From: CAUZIB01 sp963663925
GTDB taxonomy: Bacteria > Acidobacteriota > Vicinamibacteria > Vicinamibacterales > UBA8438
Assembly (NCBI GenBank): GCA_965237405.1
Contig: OZ250139.1
Span: forward strand, 186,001 to 250,000
Reading direction: 5' to 3'
DNA length: 64,000 nucleotides
Shown: positions 41,512 to 50,615 of the stretch, piece after piece
Layout: each line of letters opens with the position of its first letter
How positions within the stretch are numbered: the stretch's first letter is position 1
Notes under the pieces: generated by a model
Told to the model about the DNA's origin: nothing
Database searches by the model: none
What the model saw: the letters and a program-made list of their open reading frames with translations, nothing else
Position numbers and translations under genes: made by a program

Positions 41512-43332
41512 CTACGGCAGTGCAAAGGTCAAGATGGTGTTCGTTGCAATCACGGTGACGTATTGGGTGTCATTGATCTCATACGTGAGCGGGCTCGATT
41601 GAACGGTGCGCGGCGCCTTGTACTGGAACAGCTGCTCACCCGTTTCGGCGTTGAAAGCGTAGACCCCACCATTCTCAGTGCCTTGAAAAACGAGGTTCCC
41701 AGCTGTTGCCACAGTGCCGCTCGAGGCCCCGAAGGTGACCGCGGGCAGAACTTGCTGCCAGACATCTTCACCGCTGGCCGGTTCATACGCCGTCACCGTC
41801 ATCGTGGGCTGGTAGGACGGGATGCGGTTGATCTCAGAGTAGTTTCCCATATGGCCGACGCATGACGGCGCAGCTTCTAGACTGTCACCAACTGGTTTAA
41901 CGAGAAGCGAGACACCAGCGTTCTTGACGGTGATGTAGAGCAGGCCGGTCTGCGGACTGAATGAAGGTGAGCCGAAGCTCGAGCCGCCATGCGCCACGAT
42001 GAAGTGCTCATCGGTGGAGTAGGGCTGGTACATCGGTCGTGCCTGCGCCTGTAACGCCGGGTCGCCCAGATCAAGGTACGTCGCACAAAACGGCGTCATC
42101 GGGACGCCGCGCGCGTTGTACGGCATCGGCTGAGTTGGATAGACCACCTCTCCCGGTACATTCGTCTTGGTCTCCACGAGTGTCTCGACCATTGGGTTAA
42201 TCGGTTCACCGGTCTCGCGGTGCCAGAGATAGAGCAAGCAGTTTTTGCCGGCTGCAGCAATCCCCTCGATCGTTTCGCCCTGGTTGTCAGTGATGTCGAA
42301 CAGGATGGGGCCGGTGATGTTATCCCAGTCCCAGAGGTCGTGATGGATCGTCTGGTAGTGCCACCGGAGCGCGCCGGTTGTGAGGTCGAGAGCGATCGTC
42401 GAGTTGGTGAATAGATTTGCCCCGGGCTGTGCCGAGCCATCATAGGCAGGGGATGGATTGGCCGCGTTGACGTAAAGCAAGCCGAGCTCGGCATCGATCG
42501 CCGGCTGGGTCCAGATGCCACCCCCGACCCGTTTACCGTCGCCCCACGTCGGGTCGGCGAGCTTCCAGCCCTGGTCCTGTGGGCGTTGCTGGATCGTATT
42601 GAACACCCACTTGATGGCACCGGTTGTCCCGTCGGCCGCGATCACGAGCCCCCCAGGGATGTGTCCTTCGGAAATCGCGGCGCCGACGTAGAGCGTGCCA
42701 TCGTGATACGCGGGCGAACTCATCAACCGATAACCGATCGACTGTGGATTAAAGGTTGGCGGATAGACATCGGGGTATTTGGTCTGGAGCGCCCGTGCAA
42801 TCGCTGGGAGGATGCCGTTGTCGCCGAACGTTTCGACGAGTTCACCCGTCTTGGCGTCGGTTGCGACCATGTGAGCCCCGTGATAGGAGTAGATCGTACC
42901 ATCGGCGTACAGGGGACCACGCACGCGTCCGCCCCCAACCCCCTCAATTTTGAGTGTCCAAATGATTTCCCCGGTTTCGGCGTTGAGGGCCATTACCATT
43001 GAGCCACCATGGATGTACATCAAGCCGTCGACGACGAATGGAGTTTCCTCGGGGAGGCTGATTCCGGTCGGCACGTCGAACGACCAACGACGCTCGAGCT
43101 GGCCGACATTCGCGGTGTTGACCTGGTCGAGCTCCGAGAACCGCTGATTGTAGAGGTCAAGGTTATGACTGCCCCAGTTCGTCTGGCTACGGCCGGTGAT
43201 GATCGTGGGGGCTGGGCTCGCCTGAGTCGTGCGCCCCTGCGGCTGCGCGCCCACGGCGTGAAGCCCGCCAATCGTGGTGACGACGAACGTCGCCATCGCC
43301 ACGCGGATGCGCCGGCTGTCGAGTGATCCCAT
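41512..43332 (-). CDS. PQQ-dependent dehydrogenase-like exported quinoprotein
   Basis: 606 residues from the ATG at 43332, chosen for its GGGAG site and because the signal peptide (M-A-T-F-V-V-T-T-I-G-G-L) follows directly; the open frame extends further without sense. The propeller begins N-W-G-S-H-N-L-D-L-Y-N-Q-R-F-S-E-L and contains T-I-H-H-D-L-W-D-W-D, V-F-Q-G-T-E-N-G-G-V-Y-A-F and several A-L-x-x-x-T-G blade motifs. No C-x-x-C-H motif is present. It resembles the alcohol- or sugar-type quinoproteins more than the BamB type. It is followed upstream on the same strand by a D-L-x-G-V-W gene whose end is 62 bp away, so the two may be co-transcribed. Confidence 0.8.
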   Translation of the reverse strand: MGSLDSRRIRVAMATFVVTTIGGLHAVGAQPQGRTTQASPAPTIITGRSQTNWGSHNLDLYNQRFSELDQVNTANVGQLERRWSFDVPTGISLPEETPFVVDGLMYIHGGSMVMALNAETGEIIWTLKIEGVGGGRVRGPLYADGTIYSYHGAHMVATDAKTGELVETFGDNGILPAIARALQTKYPDVYPPTFNPQSIGYRLMSSPAYHDGTLYVGAAISEGHIPGGLVIAADGTTGAIKWVFNTIQQRPQDQGWKLADPTWGDGKRVGGGIWTQPAIDAELGLLYVNAANPSPAYDGSAQPGANLFTNSTIALDLTTGALRWHYQTIHHDLWDWDNITGPILFDITDNQGETIEGIAAAGKNCLLYLWHRETGEPINPMVETLVETKTNVPGEVVYPTQPMPYNARGVPMTPFCATYLDLGDPALQAQARPMYQPYSTDEHFIVAHGGSSFGSPSFSPQTGLLYITVKNAGVSLLVKPVGDSLEAAPSCVGHMGNYSEINRIPSYQPTMTVTAYEPASGEDVWQQVLPAVTFGASSGTVATAGNLVFQGTENGGVYAFNAETGEQLFQYKAPRTVQSSPLTYEINDTQYVTVIATNTILTFALP

Positions 43333-43394
43333 TAGTTGCTCCCGACTCTCTGAATCGAATGCTCCGCTTCGGGCAAACCGGTTCCGCTCGCTAG

Positions 43395-44402
43395 CTATTT
43401 CACTGCCGCGCCGGCGAGGATGTTGTACAAACCGTAGTTCCCCTCGTGGCAGGCGAATTCGTAGACCGGGTGTTCGTTCAGCTGCATTGGTACTTCGAAT
43501 GTCCACGGCTGGGTCCAGGTGGTTGGATCATTGACGGTGACTTGATAGAGCAGGATGTCGGGTGACTTGCGGGTAAAACGCTCGGTCAACTGTAGGTCGG
43601 TGCTCGACCCACCGCGTAGGAAGCTCGTTTCGCGCAGAAAATGGGTCGTCTCAACGACTAGCGTATCGCCATCCCAACGCCCTCGGGAATCGCCTGCATA
43701 CTGCGGCAAGGTTCCATGTGGACGACCGTCCAATGGAATGATCCGCGCGTTGTGGACCATCTCGTTAAAGATCACCACGGTGTCCGGCGTCTGCAACATC
43801 TGGAAGTTGTTGTTGTACCCGCCAGGTGTCATCGGCGGCCCAGAGTTAAATCCAACAATACATCGCACCTGGAGGCCATTGGATCCGAGGTCCTCAACCC
43901 ATCCACCCAGTGTCGGCTCGTGTGTCCCGACATTCGCCCGGGCTTCCTCTAACGCTCCACGCTTGCGCTCCGCCTCGGGCGTCAACGGGGGTGTCCGCCC
44001 GTTCGGTGGATCAATGATAAGTGAGGTACGGTTGGTCGGGATCACTGCGGTTCCGCGATCGAACCAGAATTGGTTATATGAACCCGGTGATCCGTCAACT
44101 CCTCGGTCTACATTCCCACTGGGGTCAACCTCCGTTCGCCGAGAGGGCCGGTTGTCCAGTCGTTCCTCGCGGTCAAGGGCAGCTTGATTGCGGTTCGTCG
44201 CTTCTTCTTCGGTGAGGAACTCCTTATCGGACTGGTTTTCCGGACGCTGCATCGGTGTGATCGTCCGGAAATCCCAGACGCCTTGTAGGTCCGGCTGGTC
44301 CCACGACGTGCGCGAGACGTCGTCCTGCGCGGAGGCTCCAATCGGAGCGAACCCAACGAGCACCATGACCGTCAACGAGCCCACGAGAAATCGGCGTGTC
44401 AT
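43395..44402 (-). CDS. exported 'D-L-x-G-V-W' family protein
   Basis: 335 residues. A signal peptide ends A-S-A-Q, then come D-Q-P-D-L-Q-G-V-W-D-F, D-R-G-T-A-V-I-P-T-N-R-T-S-L-I-I-D-P, Y-N-N-N-F-Q-M-L-Q-T, N-E-M-V-H-N-A-R-I-I-P-L-D-G-R-P-H, G-D-S-R-G-R-W-D-G-D-T-L-V-V-E-T, and Y-E-F-A-C-H-E-G-N-Y-G-L near the end. It is the best full-length reference for the broken copy at 9132-10230. The function is unknown. It lies directly upstream of the PQQ-type gene and divergent from the next three-gene operon. A good AGGAAGGG site lies upstream of the start. Confidence 0.78.
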   Translation of the reverse strand: MTRRFLVGSLTVMVLVGFAPIGASAQDDVSRTSWDQPDLQGVWDFRTITPMQRPENQSDKEFLTEEEATNRNQAALDREERLDNRPSRRTEVDPSGNVDRGVDGSPGSYNQFWFDRGTAVIPTNRTSLIIDPPNGRTPPLTPEAERKRGALEEARANVGTHEPTLGGWVEDLGSNGLQVRCIVGFNSGPPMTPGGYNNNFQMLQTPDTVVIFNEMVHNARIIPLDGRPHGTLPQYAGDSRGRWDGDTLVVETTHFLRETSFLRGGSSTDLQLTERFTRKSPDILLYQVTVNDPTTWTQPWTFEVPMQLNEHPVYEFACHEGNYGLYNILAGAAVK

Positions 44403-44576
44403 CTGAGACCCTTCCTCTGATGTTCACTGTCAGTAACCGAATGACGGCAAAGAATAGCACACGGTTACCTCGCGTCCTCGGCGTTTTGGTGAGCCCAGTG
44501 TGGGCGCAGTTGTTGCACTTGTCCCGCTATCGGAATGGTATGATCCGGTCATGATGTTGTCACGAGGAAGTGTCCG

Positions 44577-45365
44577 ATGAAGCTATTCTGCGCGGTCGTG
44601 GTGGTACTCAGCACCGCGGCGCTTGGTGTCGCGGAGTCACTGACCGCCCAGACCGCAGGGACCCAGCCATCTAGCTACGACGGACCGCGCACCTCGGACG
44701 GGAAGCCCGACCTGAACGGAATTTGGCAGGTCTTTAGCACGGCCGCGTGGGACATCCGCGCGCACAACGCGCAGGACGGCATCCCTGCGGGGCTCGGCGT
44801 TGTGGAAGGCAACGACATCCCATACCAGCCCTGGGCCACGGCACAGCAACAGGAAAACTACGCAAATCGAATGACCGAAGATCCGGTTCGCAAGTGTTTC
44901 CTGCCGGGCGTTCCTCGCATTACCTACATGCCGTTTCCGTTCCGGATCCTGCAGACGCAGGATCATGTCGTCATAACCTACGAGTTTGCGCACACCGTGC
45001 GCATTATCTACACCGATGGCAGCTCGCATCCACTGCCGAACGACTTCTGGATGGGCGACTCGCGCGGGCACTGGGATGGCGACACCCTGGTCGTCGACAC
45101 GACCCACTTTAATGATCAGACGTGGTTCGACGCGACGGGGAACTTCCACAGTGATGCCCTGCACGTAGTCGAGCGCTACACCCTAACGAGCCCGTATCAC
45201 ATCGATTACGAAGTGATGATCGAGGACGAGAAAGTGTTCACGAAACCGTGGACAATGCGTATGCCGCTCTATCGACGGATAGAAGAGGGGTTGCAGGTAT
45301 TGGATTATGACTGCGTCGACTTTATCTTGCAGTCGCTCGTTACCCAAGAAGGAGGTGCGCAGTGA
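44577..45365 (+). CDS. exported 'D-L-x-G-I-W' family protein, short form
   Basis: 262 residues with a signal peptide ending L-T-A-Q-T. It contains K-P-D-L-N-G-I-W-Q-V, G-D-S-R-G-H-W-D-G-D-T-L-V-V-D-T-T-H-F and a C-terminal V-L-D-Y-D-C-V-D-F instead of the usual A-C-H-E-G-N. It lacks roughly 60 residues of the middle region compared with the 335-residue member. It is first in a tightly packed operon: its stop overlaps the GTG start of the next gene. GAGGAAG lies before its ATG. A TATGAT hexamer at about 44538 could be a -10 box, but I see no matching -35. Confidence 0.75.
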   Translation: MKLFCAVVVVLSTAALGVAESLTAQTAGTQPSSYDGPRTSDGKPDLNGIWQVFSTAAWDIRAHNAQDGIPAGLGVVEGNDIPYQPWATAQQQENYANRMTEDPVRKCFLPGVPRITYMPFPFRILQTQDHVVITYEFAHTVRIIYTDGSSHPLPNDFWMGDSRGHWDGDTLVVDTTHFNDQTWFDATGNFHSDALHVVERYTLTSPYHIDYEVMIEDEKVFTKPWTMRMPLYRRIEEGLQVLDYDCVDFILQSLVTQEGGAQ

Positions 45366-46336
45366 GAGCGCGACCGTCCACTTACGTTGCAATTGTGACG
45401 GCACTGTTCCTGTTGACACCGGTGTTCGCTGCTGCCGGTGAAGGCGGTCAAGATGAATCCTTCGAGCCTCCGCGGACCGAGTGGGGCGATCCGGACTTCC
45501 AGGGTCGCTACCTCCCGGGTCCGGGCCAGCCGATGGAAGCGCCGGCTGGTGACCCCTGGCGGCCACCTGAGGGTACCGAACGCGGACATAACGCTGCTTT
45601 CTCAAGGTTTTTCGCGCCCGACCCCGATGCGCCGTCACGTCCCCGTCCTGTTCGGATTACGAAGCCAATGGTGGTCGATCCGGCGGATGGGAGAATCCCA
45701 CTCCAGCCGTGGGCAGCCGAGCGACGCGGTGAAATCATGGCGCGCCAGGATGAACTGGAATTGCTCGACCCGCGTGTCAAGTGTCTACCATCGGCGCTGC
45801 CACGGGCTCACCTGCCGGTTGGGTACAACTCGTACCAGGTTTTTCAGGTTCCTGGTTATGTGGTGATCGTGTACGAGTGGAATCACCTATATCGATATAT
45901 CCCGCTTGATGGGCAGCCACACGTGAATCCAGATATTCGTCTCGGGATGGGCGATTCACGCGGACACTGGGAAGGGAACACTCTTGTCGTTGATGTGACG
46001 AACTTCACCGACAATACTTGGCCGATCGGGCACGGCGCTCCGCCGGAAGGCGCGCCGGCAAGTGCGCTTACCACCGGGCACGGTGTGTTTCACAGCGGCA
46101 ATCTGCATGTCGTGGAACGTTTCACGATGATCGACGAAAACACGATTCATTACGAGGCGACGATTGAGGATCCCAAGGTTTTCACGCAGGCATGGACGGT
46201 CGACTTCGTCGGCCTACGTCGGGCGCCAGAGGACCACATGTTGTTCGAGTATGCTTGTCATGAGGGGAATGGGAGAGGCCTCTCGCTCATGACCGGCGTC
46301 GATATCGACTCGGTTCGGGTGCATTCAACAAGGTGA
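45362..46336 (+). CDS. exported 'D-x-x-G-R-Y' variant of the same family
   Basis: 324 residues from a GTG start, supported by a strong AAGGAGG site and a 4-nt overlap with the previous gene. A signal peptide ends F-A-A-A. The N-terminal signature is varied (W-G-D-P-D-F-Q-G-R-Y-L-P-G), but the rest is typical: Y-N-S-Y-Q-V-F-Q-V, G-D-S-R-G-H-W-E-G-N-T-L-V-V-D-V-T-N-F and F-E-Y-A-C-H-E-G-N-G. It may pair with the shorter member encoded upstream. The function is unknown. Confidence 0.75.
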   Translation: MRARPSTYVAIVTALFLLTPVFAAAGEGGQDESFEPPRTEWGDPDFQGRYLPGPGQPMEAPAGDPWRPPEGTERGHNAAFSRFFAPDPDAPSRPRPVRITKPMVVDPADGRIPLQPWAAERRGEIMARQDELELLDPRVKCLPSALPRAHLPVGYNSYQVFQVPGYVVIVYEWNHLYRYIPLDGQPHVNPDIRLGMGDSRGHWEGNTLVVDVTNFTDNTWPIGHGAPPEGAPASALTTGHGVFHSGNLHVVERFTMIDENTIHYEATIEDPKVFTQAWTVDFVGLRRAPEDHMLFEYACHEGNGRGLSLMTGVDIDSVRVHSTR

Positions 46337-46341
46337 AACAG

Positions 46342-46746
46342 ATGCGAACAAAGCTTTTCCTTGTCACTATCGGTCTCCTGTTAGTGAGTGGACCGGCGTC
46401 GGCGCACCATGCGTTTTCGGCGGAGTTCGATGCGGCCAGGCCTCTCACGCTGCAAGGTCACGTCGTGAAGACCGAGTGGATCAACCCGCATTCGTGGATC
46501 CACATTGAGGTTAAAAGTGATGATGGTCAGGCGATCGCCTGGGAGATCGAGTGCGGCGCCCCGAATGCGCTGATGCGTCGCGGTCTAAACAAGAACTCGA
46601 TTCCGGTGGGCACCGAGCTTGTCATCGATGGGTTTGGTGCCAAGGATGGGTCAAATCGAGCCAATGCTCGTGACGTCACGTTCCCTGATGGCTCTAAGTT
46701 CTTTGTTGGGTCATCTGGGACTGGTGCTCCATACGAGCGCCAGTGA
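46342..46746 (+). CDS. DUF6152-type small exported protein
   Basis: 134 residues. The ATG at 46342 is preferred: AAGG lies 9 nt upstream, whereas the GTG at 46333 sits within that site. A signal peptide ends S-A-H-H-A-F-S-A-E-F-D, and the mature part has W-I-N-P-H-S-W-I-H-I-E-V and E-C-G-A-P-N-A-L-M-R-R-G, the pattern of DUF6152. It has a small beta-barrel look; the His-rich start could bind metal (inference). It is last in a three-gene operon with two D-L-x-G-I-W family genes, a pairing that suggests a joint role. Confidence 0.8.
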   Translation: MRTKLFLVTIGLLLVSGPASAHHAFSAEFDAARPLTLQGHVVKTEWINPHSWIHIEVKSDDGQAIAWEIECGAPNALMRRGLNKNSIPVGTELVIDGFGAKDGSNRANARDVTFPDGSKFFVGSSGTGAPYERQ

Positions 46747-46859
46747 CGCCGTGTCAAACAAGTAGCGTCATTACACCATCGGGTGTTGTTTTTGGGCACG
46801 CGATTTTTCGCCCGAGTAGGTCGATTTTGCGTTGCTGTCTTGGTGGAAGGTTGACGCGG

Positions 46860-48218
46860 TCAGATTTCCGATAGATGCGCCAACGTTCCGGTGCTATCGC
46901 CGAATCGTTCAATCGGTACGTCCAGCTTATCCAGTAGCGTCATGTACAGGTTCGTGAGCGGTGTTTCATCCGCGTACTGGATATGACGACCTCCACGGAG
47001 TCGCCCTGCTCCTCCACCGGCCAGGAGGATCGGGAGCTTCTGGATATTGTGGAGGTTGCTGTTACTCATGCCGCTTCCGTAGACGACCATGACCTGGTCT
47101 AGTAGCGAGCCGTCACCGTCCGGTGTTGCACGTAGCTTGTCGAGATAGTACGCAAGCAAAGACGTGTGATAGCTGCCGACTTTAGTTAATTTAGCTAGCT
47201 TCTCAGGATTGTTCTCGTGATGTGACAGCGCGTGATGTGGATCGGGTACGCCGATCTGTGGATATGTCTGGGCACTGAGTTCTGGTGTCATTAGGAACGT
47301 GATGATCCGAGTTAGGTCTGATTGATAGGCTAAGACCTGGAGGTCAAACATTACCTTCACGTACTCTTCAAACGATTCTGGCGCACTATCCGACGGGCGA
47401 TCCACGATCGGCAACTCGCGATCCACATTTACTTCAGCCCGTTGGATGCGGCGTTCAACATCGCGAATCGCAGCAAGGTAGTCGTCAAGCTTGGCGCGGT
47501 CACGCGATCCAAGGCCGCTCTGGAGACGAGCTACCTTCTCGGTAACTGCGTCGAGAAGACTCCGGTCTTGTCGCATGCGCATGCGGCGTGCCGCCGGATC
47601 GGTGCTTGTGCCGTCACCTAACAGTCGCTCAAAGACGGCGCGAGGATTACTCTCCATCGGGAGTGGCGTGGTGGGCGTGCTCCAGCACAGTGTGCTGACG
47701 TAGGCACAGCTAAAGCCGGCGTCGCAGGCGCCACCGAAATCTGGTAGCCCGATCCCTAGTTCGAGCGATGCAAGCTCGGTATACTGGCCCAACTGTTCGG
47801 CGGCAATTTGATCGACTGATTTGCCTGCTTCAAAATCCGCTCCCTCAGTTGGTTTGGCGTGCACTCCAGTTAGGAATGCACCGGTGATACGGCCATGTCC
47901 TCCGGCTGGGTCTCCCGGCATCTGCGCTGCGGGTGCATGGTCGAGTCCAGACAGGATATCCAGACGATCCCGAAACGATGTCAATGGTTGCAGAATCGGG
48001 GTAAAATCAAATGCGGTCCCTTCTAGAGTCGGCGTCCAGTTATTCATCACTGCCCCGTGAGGCACGTACACCACGCCCAAGCGAGGTTTGGGTTGTGCGG
48101 CAGTTTTCGCGATGGCAGTCAGCGCCGGAACCATGCCGTCGAGTAGCGGCAGTGCCACGGTTGCTCCGAGGCCACGAAGAACGGTTCGTCGGGGAAGCGC
48201 CTTCTTGGTAATGATCAT
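46860..48218 (-). CDS. DUF1552 Tat-exported protein (unit C)
   Basis: 452 residues starting with M-I-I-T-K-K-A-L-P-R-R-T-V-L-R-G-L-G, a twin-arginine-like signal. It shares V-Y-V-P-H-G-A, G-R-I-T-G-A-F-L-T-G-V-H-A, C-D-A-G-F-S-C-A-Y and Y-G-S-G-M-S-N-S-N-L-H-N with its paralogues. Its ATG overlaps the DUF1592 stop by 4 nt, as in unit A. The insert D-S-A-P-E-S-F-E-E-Y replaces the shorter P-A-G-I-P segment of the others. Confidence 0.88.
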   Translation of the reverse strand: MIITKKALPRRTVLRGLGATVALPLLDGMVPALTAIAKTAAQPKPRLGVVYVPHGAVMNNWTPTLEGTAFDFTPILQPLTSFRDRLDILSGLDHAPAAQMPGDPAGGHGRITGAFLTGVHAKPTEGADFEAGKSVDQIAAEQLGQYTELASLELGIGLPDFGGACDAGFSCAYVSTLCWSTPTTPLPMESNPRAVFERLLGDGTSTDPAARRMRMRQDRSLLDAVTEKVARLQSGLGSRDRAKLDDYLAAIRDVERRIQRAEVNVDRELPIVDRPSDSAPESFEEYVKVMFDLQVLAYQSDLTRIITFLMTPELSAQTYPQIGVPDPHHALSHHENNPEKLAKLTKVGSYHTSLLAYYLDKLRATPDGDGSLLDQVMVVYGSGMSNSNLHNIQKLPILLAGGGAGRLRGGRHIQYADETPLTNLYMTLLDKLDVPIERFGDSTGTLAHLSEI

Positions 48219-50605
48219 GACTCTGATTTCCTCATTTGGAACGGTATACTCCGGACCACACCCAAGATGATAGCCGACCAGCGGTGGTCGTCACGCGCGG
48301 CTTCACGCACGATCGTTCGGATAGCTGGTTGGTCGTAATACTCAGTCCCGCGTCCAAGCGCGTAGGTCAGTAGTTTTTGCGTTACGGTGGTTACAAATTC
48401 GTTTCGTCGAGAGAGCAGCACATCTCGCAGTTCCGACACTCCGGCGAATGCAATCCCGTCCGGTAGTACGCCTGATGAATCGATGGGGACATTGTTATCA
48501 GTCTCGCGCCATCGACCAACGGCATCAAAGTTCTCGAATGCGAACCCGATCGGGTCCATGCGAGAGTGGCAATTGGCACAGACGGGATTCACGCGATGAG
48601 CTTCGAGTCGCTCGCGTAGTGACGTCACTTGGCCGCTGTCAGGCTGGTCGCCTAGCTCGGGCACGTTTGGTGGTGGTGGTGGCGGCGGCGTGCCGAGAAT
48701 ATTTTCAAGTAGCCACTTGCCGCGCACGACTGGTGAAGTGCGGGTTGCAAGCGAGGTTACGGTGAGGATGCTACCGTGACCTAAGAGTCCGCGCCGCGCA
48801 TCATCGTGCTGCGCTACTCGCCGAAAACGTGAGCCGAAAATATCTGGCATTCCGTAGTGTCGGGCCAAACGCTCGTTAACGAAGGTATAGTCCGCAGTTA
48901 ATAGATCGATAACGCTCTGGTCCTTCTTGAGCTGACTACCCAAAAATAACTCGGTTTCGCGGACAAACGCCTCACGCAGGTTCTCGTCGAATGTGGGGAA
49001 GGCGTTCACATCCGGCGTGACTGAATCCATCCGACGGAGGTGCAGCCACTGTCCGGCAAAGCTTGTTACAAGCGCGCTTGAGCGCTCGTCAGCCAGCATG
49101 CGCCGCACCTGCTGTTCCAGCACCGCCTGGTTGGAGAGGCGACCCTCGGCTGCCACGTCGAGCAGCTCGCCATCGGGGATGCTCGCCCAGAGAAAGAACG
49201 ACAGGCGTGACGCGAGTTCAACGTCGCTGAGCCGGTAAGCCGTCGCCGGCGCTACGTCGGCCGGGTCGCGCTCGAAACGATACAAGAACTCGGGGTCAAC
49301 GAGGATACTTTCCAGTGCTCGTTGGATACCGGCGTCGAAGCTCCCACGGCGGCGACCCTCGGTGTAGAAGTCCTGCAGCACTTGGAGGTCGTCGTCGGTG
49401 ACCGGCCGGCGAAACGCGCGGCGGGCGAGTGTCGCGAGGATTTTCCCTGTGCACGATTCCTCGTCCTGAGTGCCGGCTGGGCGGCAGATGAAGATCCGTC
49501 GCCGGCTTGGGGTATCACCTGGTCCATTGGGGTTAAACGGTCCTTCGATTTGCACGCTCTGCAAGGCGGCATGACGGGCGAAACCTGGACCGGTGCTGAA
49601 GGTCCACAGTGGCAGATGGCTCGGACCTATACCTTCGGTCGTTCGAGCACGTTTTACAAACGAGACGCCAATTACGTGAGAACCAGCTCGTGCTGGAAAA
49701 CGGACAGTTAACCCATCGGCGATCGCCGGTTGCCCACGTAGGGTAGGCACCTTTCGCTGTCCAACCGAAAGCAGTCCGACACGCATACCATCGAGCCGAA
49801 CGTCGATTCCCTGTTGACCCCTGACACCTGACTGAAGCTTGATGCTGACGACATATTCTCCGTCGAGTGGGAAGTAATGACGAATCGTGGTTCCGCCGCG
49901 CGAACCAAATGGGAGATCGTCGTTCATTTGATCGTCTTGAACGAGCAGCGAAGAGATGGGGTAATGCACGATGTCAGCATCAATGGATGGGTCGCCGATG
50001 GCAAGACGGCTGAGCTTTCGAGCTGCCGACATGTACCGTGCCAACAAGCCCGGGACCACTGTCAGAATGTCGGCGTTGTTGTCGAACCCGTAAGCCATAT
50101 CGTCGGAGGGGAGCAACGTGTCAGTATCGACCTCTAAAGCCAATAAATCACGGATGGCATTCCCGTATTCCAGACGGTTTAGCCGATGGATCGTGGGGCG
50201 GCCGGGGTTTAGGTTGATAGTAGAGGCATGGTCCAACTCGGCGACCAGCCATGCGGCGAACTCGTCGTAGGTTGACGTATCGGGACGCGGTCGACGTGGT
50301 GGCGGCATGGATTGCGTCTGTAGTTTTCGGAGGACTTTCTCCCATAACTCGGCATGATCGCCGACACGGTTAATGTTTAACGTGTCGAGTGCGAGGTTTC
50401 CGGTCTGCATGCGTTCGTTGTGACACGTAACACAGTAGCGGTCCAGGACAGCCTTGTGATTTGACGCACTTCCGGAACCTGCGGTCGAAGACTGTGCTTG
50501 TGCGTGAACGGAACTGATCATTGCGAGGAAGAGACCAACCCAGAGAAAGGCTGTGATAACTCGTGTGGGGTGCGTTCCAGTTACAGGAGTAATAGGGTTC
50601 GTCAT
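48215..50605 (-). CDS. DUF1587/DUF1592/DUF1588/DUF1585 di-heme exported protein (unit C)
   Basis: 796 residues from the ATG at 50605, chosen because it begins the export signal (I-T-A-F-L-W-V-G-L-F-L-A-M-I) and lies 10 bp after the ankyrin stop; the frame extends upstream into the ankyrin gene without sense. The first heme motif is C-V-T-C-H-N-E-R and the second is C-A-N-C-H-S-R-M-D-P-I-G-F, where paralogues A and B have C-A-S-C-H. The Pro-rich P-P-P-P-P-P-N-V-P stretch and G-S-I-L-T-V-T-S-L-A-T-R match the others. It should act in the periplasm with the DUF1552 partner. Confidence 0.88.
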   Translation of the reverse strand: MTNPITPVTGTHPTRVITAFLWVGLFLAMISSVHAQAQSSTAGSGSASNHKAVLDRYCVTCHNERMQTGNLALDTLNINRVGDHAELWEKVLRKLQTQSMPPPRRPRPDTSTYDEFAAWLVAELDHASTINLNPGRPTIHRLNRLEYGNAIRDLLALEVDTDTLLPSDDMAYGFDNNADILTVVPGLLARYMSAARKLSRLAIGDPSIDADIVHYPISSLLVQDDQMNDDLPFGSRGGTTIRHYFPLDGEYVVSIKLQSGVRGQQGIDVRLDGMRVGLLSVGQRKVPTLRGQPAIADGLTVRFPARAGSHVIGVSFVKRARTTEGIGPSHLPLWTFSTGPGFARHAALQSVQIEGPFNPNGPGDTPSRRRIFICRPAGTQDEESCTGKILATLARRAFRRPVTDDDLQVLQDFYTEGRRRGSFDAGIQRALESILVDPEFLYRFERDPADVAPATAYRLSDVELASRLSFFLWASIPDGELLDVAAEGRLSNQAVLEQQVRRMLADERSSALVTSFAGQWLHLRRMDSVTPDVNAFPTFDENLREAFVRETELFLGSQLKKDQSVIDLLTADYTFVNERLARHYGMPDIFGSRFRRVAQHDDARRGLLGHGSILTVTSLATRTSPVVRGKWLLENILGTPPPPPPPNVPELGDQPDSGQVTSLRERLEAHRVNPVCANCHSRMDPIGFAFENFDAVGRWRETDNNVPIDSSGVLPDGIAFAGVSELRDVLLSRRNEFVTTVTQKLLTYALGRGTEYYDQPAIRTIVREAARDDHRWSAIILGVVRSIPFQMRKSES

Positions 50606-50615
50606 TGTCACGATG

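Noticed and set aside
44513..44545. Sigma-70 promoter upstream of the 44577 operon
   Set aside because: TATGAT is a fair -10 match, but the TTGCAC that could be its -35 lies 20 nt away, too far, and no other box fits.
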